Below are positions 61,409-64,000 of a stretch of 64,000 bases of DNA, in pieces. The DNA lies in the NCBI RefSeq assembly GCF_014268505.2, contig NZ_JABWQP020000009.1, positions 124,001 to 188,000 on the forward strand, in the 5' to 3' direction. This DNA comes from Pseudomonas khorasanensis. Its GTDB lineage: Bacteria > Pseudomonadota > Gammaproteobacteria > Pseudomonadales > Pseudomonadaceae. The notes below the pieces were generated by a model. It did no database searches and was not told the origin of the DNA. It was given only the letters and a program-made list of their open reading frames with translations. How positions within the stretch are numbered: position 1 is the first letter of the stretch; the number at the start of each line of letters is the position of its first letter. Position numbers and translations under genes: made by a program.

Positions 61409-62164
61409 TCAGAACGGTTGCGATTGCTTGAGCAATTGCGCCGCCGGCGAGTCCGTCGGGCTGACCATCGCATAGTTGTAGCCGGGCCCTGACCAGTAGT
61501 CAGCCTGCAGATCTCCATCGCTGCGCGAACCACGCGGCAACAAAGTGTTTTTCGGCCCCGGCGGTCGCACGTAAAAACTCACCTTGTGGCCGTTGCCATC
61601 TTCATACACCACCATGGCTGCCGGCCCCTCATCGGTGCTGAGCAAGCGCCCGCTGACCGGCTCGAACCCGGCGGCCTTCAGGTCCGGCAAGCGCCCGGCC
61701 CGGGTGAAGTAACGGTCGAGCCAACGCTGCATGTCGCCGTCACTGTTGACCTTGTAATCCGCCGGCAGCAGGCCCTGCTGGGCAATCAGGCGATAGGCTT
61801 GCAAGGCATCCGTCATCGGCAGTTGGGAAGGGCGCGCCCAGGTCAGTTCCCGCGCCTGCCAACCGCTGAACCCGCCGATGCTGACAGCGATCAGCAACAC
61901 CGCCGCGCTGGCCAGGTGCCGACGCGACTGGCGCTGACGGCGCTGACGAATCAGCGTCGGATCAAGCGCCGGGTTGGCCGGTTGCTGCAAGGCTCCACTG
62001 AGGGCCGCGCGCAGTTGTTGGGCATCGCGTTGCCAGGCACGAATCTGCGCGGCTTCATCGGGGTGGCTGGCCAGCCAGCTTTCAAGTACACGCCGGTCGG
62101 CGTCGCTGAGCTGGTGGTCGACGTAGGCGTGCAAGTCACGCTCGCTGGGAGGCAGGCTGATCAT
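61409..62164 (-). CDS. Transmembrane anti-sigma factor
   Basis: A 251-residue protein with a cytoplasmic N-terminal anti-sigma domain (DLHAYVDHQLSDADRRVLES), one membrane helix near 82-104 (LASAAVLLIAVSIGGFSG) and a periplasmic domain. Its ATG overlaps the sigma factor stop (ATGA), so they are translationally coupled. It should hold the ECF sigma factor inactive. Confidence 0.87.
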   Translation of the reverse strand: MISLPPSERDLHAYVDHQLSDADRRVLESWLASHPDEAAQIRAWQRDAQQLRAALSGALQQPANPALDPTLIRQRRQRQSRRHLASAAVLLIAVSIGGFSGWQARELTWARPSQLPMTDALQAYRLIAQQGLLPADYKVNSDGDMQRWLDRYFTRAGRLPDLKAAGFEPVSGRLLSTDEGPAAMVVYEDGNGHKVSFYVRPPGPKNTLLPRGSRSDGDLQADYWSGPGYNYAMVSPTDSPAAQLLKQSQPF

Positions 62165-62667
62165 TTGAGTATCCGCAAGGAAGGGCTGCTGATTTCGCCG
62201 TCGCTGAGTTGGCGCAAGGCCTGGCGGGCGCGGGACAGGCGCGACATCACGGTGCCGATCGGAGCGCCAAGGATCTCGGCGACCTCTTTATAGGACAGGC
62301 CTTCCACCGAGACCATCAACAGCAGGGCGCGCTGTTCGGTGGGCAAACGTTCGAAGGCTTGCAGCGTCGACTGTGCGATCACGGTGCGTTCCACCGACGG
62401 TTCGGCGTCGTCGCGCCCGGTGAAAAATTCAAGCATCCGCGCATAGCGCCGAGACCGGCGGTGCGCATCGAGAAACTGCCGATAGAGGATCGCAAACAGC
62501 CAGGCGCGCAAATCGCCCTCGGCGCGTTTTTCGCCCCACGCCGCTAGCGCCCGTTCGAGGCTGGCCTGCACCAGGTCGTCAGCGCTGCTGCTGTTGCGCG
62601 TCAACGACACGGCAAAGCGGCGCAACCTGGGAATGATTTCTCTCAACGGTTCGTCGAATTCGCTCAT
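62161..62667 (-). CDS. ECF-family RNA polymerase sigma factor
   Basis: A 168-residue sigma factor with region 2 (SADDLVQASLERALAAW, LRAWLFAILYRQFLD) and region 4 (LPTEQRALLLMVSVEGLSY, GTVMSRLSRARQAL). Its own promoter appears to be the left-facing GGAATA-N15-CGTCTT site at 62701-62727. The divergent catalase operon has the same promoter. Confidence 0.93.
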   Translation of the reverse strand: MSEFDEPLREIIPRLRRFAVSLTRNSSSADDLVQASLERALAAWGEKRAEGDLRAWLFAILYRQFLDAHRRSRRYARMLEFFTGRDDAEPSVERTVIAQSTLQAFERLPTEQRALLLMVSVEGLSYKEVAEILGAPIGTVMSRLSRARQALRQLSDGEISSPSLRILK

Positions 62668-62700
62668 GAAATTCTACTAGTCACTACGCTGTGGACTAGG

Positions 62701-62727
62701 AAGACGTCCGTCAGGTGAGGTTATTCC
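62701..62727 (-). promoter_or_regulatory. ECF promoter, leftward (sigma factor gene)
   Basis: On the minus strand, GGAATA at 62727-62722, 15 bp, then CGTCTT ending at 62701; about 34 bp before the sigma-factor ATG. Confidence 0.8.
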
Positions 62728-62755
62728 ACGTTCGCAAAAATAAACACCGCACCGT

Positions 62756-62782
62756 GGAATAAACCCTCACGGGCTGCGTCTT
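62756..62782 (+). promoter_or_regulatory. ECF promoter, rightward (catalase operon)
   Basis: GGAATA at 62756, 15 bp, then CGTCTT at 62777; the same spacing and hexamers as its mirror-image partner, 28 bp between the two -35 motifs. Confidence 0.8.
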
Positions 62783-62823
62783 GCTGATTCTTTCCCCTTG
62801 TGGCCGATGGCCTGGAGATTTTC

Positions 62824-63930
62824 ATGGTTGATCGCTCGTCCCCCCACGCAGCACCGCCCGACAGGCCGCCGCGCCAGCCACTCAGCGCCGCGAGCCTGGT
62901 TTTACGTCTGAGCGCCATTGCCGTGATCGTCGCCGCTGTGGCGGGGGCATTTGCCTACGTCCACGGCAACCTCGACCCACAACGGCTGACGCCAAAAGCG
63001 CTGGTCGATGTGCTGGAAAAGAACAACGGCGTGCACCCAGGGTTTCGCCGCAACCACGCCAAGGGCGTCTGCGTGATCGGTCATTTCGAAAGCAGTGGCG
63101 AGGCGCGGGCGTATTCCACAGCGCAAGTGTTCAACCAACCGCAGACGCCGGTGGTGGGGCGCTTCGCCTTGCCGGCGGGCAGTCCTTATGCGCCGGACAG
63201 CGCCGTGCCGATCCGCAGCCTGGCGCTGCGCTTCACCCAGGCTGACGGCCAGCAATGGCGCACCGGCATGAACAGCATGCCGGTGTTTCCGGTGGGCACG
63301 CCTGAAGCGTTCTACCAACTGCAGCAGGCGCAGTCACCGGACCCGGCCACGGGCAAACCCGACCCGAGCAAGGTGCCGGCATTCTTTGCCGCGCACCCGG
63401 AAGCCGTGCCGTTTTTGACTTGGGTGAAGACCGCCAAACCTTCGGCCAGCTACGCGACTGAAACCTACAACAGCGTCAATGCGTTCTACCTGGTGGACGC
63501 CAGCGGCAAGAAACAGGCGGTGCGCTGGAGCATGACGCCATTGGCTCAGGATGCTGCGAGTGCCACGGCGCCTGAAGGGGCTGACTTTCTGGAAAAGGAC
63601 CTGGTACAACGCCTGGCCAACGCGCCATTGCGCTTCCAGTTGAACATCACCCTGGCCAACGCCGACGATCCGGTAAACGATGCCAGCAAATCGTGGCCCG
63701 CCGGGCGCAAAGTGCTGAACGCGGGCACGCTGGTGCTGGAGAAAACTCAGCCGCAACTGAGTGGCGACTGCCGCGACATCAACTACGATCCGCTGGTGCT
63801 GCCGGCCGGCATTCAAGGCTCGGATGATCCGTTGCTCGCCGCGCGTTCCGCCGGTTATGCCAATTCCTACCTGCGTCGCACCAGCGAAGTCAGCCAGTTG
63901 CCCGCCGCCAAACAGGAGGCTCGTCCATGA
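62824..63930 (+). CDS. Membrane-anchored catalase-like heme protein
   Basis: A 368-residue SrpA-type catalase-family protein. One N-terminal membrane helix (LSAIAVIVAAVAGAFAYVHG) puts the domain in the periplasm. The catalytic His region (FRRNHAKGVCVIGHFES) and heme-ligand Tyr region (RSAGYANSYLRR) are present. It breaks down peroxide or acts as a peroxidase. Start at 62824, first gene of the ECF-controlled operon. Confidence 0.87.
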   Translation: MVDRSSPHAAPPDRPPRQPLSAASLVLRLSAIAVIVAAVAGAFAYVHGNLDPQRLTPKALVDVLEKNNGVHPGFRRNHAKGVCVIGHFESSGEARAYSTAQVFNQPQTPVVGRFALPAGSPYAPDSAVPIRSLALRFTQADGQQWRTGMNSMPVFPVGTPEAFYQLQQAQSPDPATGKPDPSKVPAFFAAHPEAVPFLTWVKTAKPSASYATETYNSVNAFYLVDASGKKQAVRWSMTPLAQDAASATAPEGADFLEKDLVQRLANAPLRFQLNITLANADDPVNDASKSWPAGRKVLNAGTLVLEKTQPQLSGDCRDINYDPLVLPAGIQGSDDPLLAARSAGYANSYLRRTSEVSQLPAAKQEARP

Positions 63931-64000
63931 GCGCTCAACCGACTCATTTCGCCTTGCTGGCGCGCCTGCTGCACTGGCTGATGGCGTTGATGATCATCGC
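63927..64000 (+). CDS. Cytochrome b561 (start only; runs off window)
   Basis: ATG at 63927 overlaps the catalase stop by 4 bp, with CAGGAGG upstream. It opens MSAQPTHFALLARLLHWLMA and continues to the last base, as the first helix of a b561-type heme membrane protein. Probably the electron partner of the catalase-like protein. Confidence 0.75.
   Translation, partial: MSAQPTHFALLARLLHWLMALMII

Noticed and set aside
1..64000. Prophage, insertion sequence or CRISPR array
   Set aside because: No integrase, transposase, tail cluster or spaced repeats were seen on either strand.

Overview
The window is a stretch of chromosome from a Pseudomonas, most likely of the P. fluorescens group. The evidence is the tig-clpP-clpX-lon-hupB-ppiD block with Pseudomonas-like proteins, a divergent ampR/ampC pair, the tRNA-Arg/His/Leu cluster, high GC with long antisense shadow frames, and several families of intergenic REP repeats (for example TGTGGGAGCGAGCCTGCTCG). 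I see no prophage, insertion sequence or CRISPR array.

Layout. 1-4.8 kb holds two convergent toxin/effector genes: a leucine-rich-repeat NEL-type ubiquitin ligase running in from the left, and an RHS protein whose variable tip carries a deaminase-like zinc signature. 4.8-12 kb has polB behind a LexA-type box, a DUF1810 gene, an aldo/keto reductase, a periplasmic mutarotase, a lipoprotein and an MFS exporter. 12-20.6 kb has a TauE-type permease, an acetyltransferase, a DUF4174 protein, ampC/ampR and a glucarate module (gudD, gudP, FadR-type regulator). 20.6-34 kb is housekeeping and small-protein genes: AI-2E transporter, shikimate-dehydrogenase-like enzyme, cupin, YceH, DUF1993, sstT, MFS, nhaR, TerC, a degenerate C39-like lipoprotein, acidic small proteins and pbpG. 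34-45 kb is the conserved core: folD, tRNA-Arg/His/Leu/His, tig, clpP, clpX, lon, hupB, a decayed tRNA-Asp-like element and ppiD. 45-52 kb has a DUF2242 lipoprotein, an AraC regulator beside a pseudo-nitrilase, fadH and a PLP enzyme. 52-56 kb has an AT-rich island with a tandem-repeat protein, then phnX/phnW and their LysR regulator. 56-64 kb has a short orphan VgrG, a YebC-family gene, an LRR/protein-kinase fusion, an AFG1/ZapE-type ATPase, and an ECF sigma/anti-sigma pair divergent from a membrane-anchored catalase and a cytochrome b561.

How genes work together. ClpX/ClpP, Lon, trigger factor and PpiD form a protein-quality block; a sigma-32-like promoter precedes lon. PhnW and PhnX degrade 2-aminoethylphosphonate. 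GudP imports and GudD dehydrates glucarate. AmpR presumably controls ampC. The ECF sigma factor probably drives both its own gene and the catalase operon, because near-identical GGAATA-N15-CGTCTT promoters face both ways between them.

The most unusual items are the RHS-deaminase with no adjacent immunity gene, the NEL ligase, the LRR-kinase fusion, the KPVxPT/PDG repeat protein in an AT-rich island, the decayed tRNA between hupB and ppiD, and the mirror-image ECF promoters. All functional assignments rest on reading motifs by eye; no database search was run.
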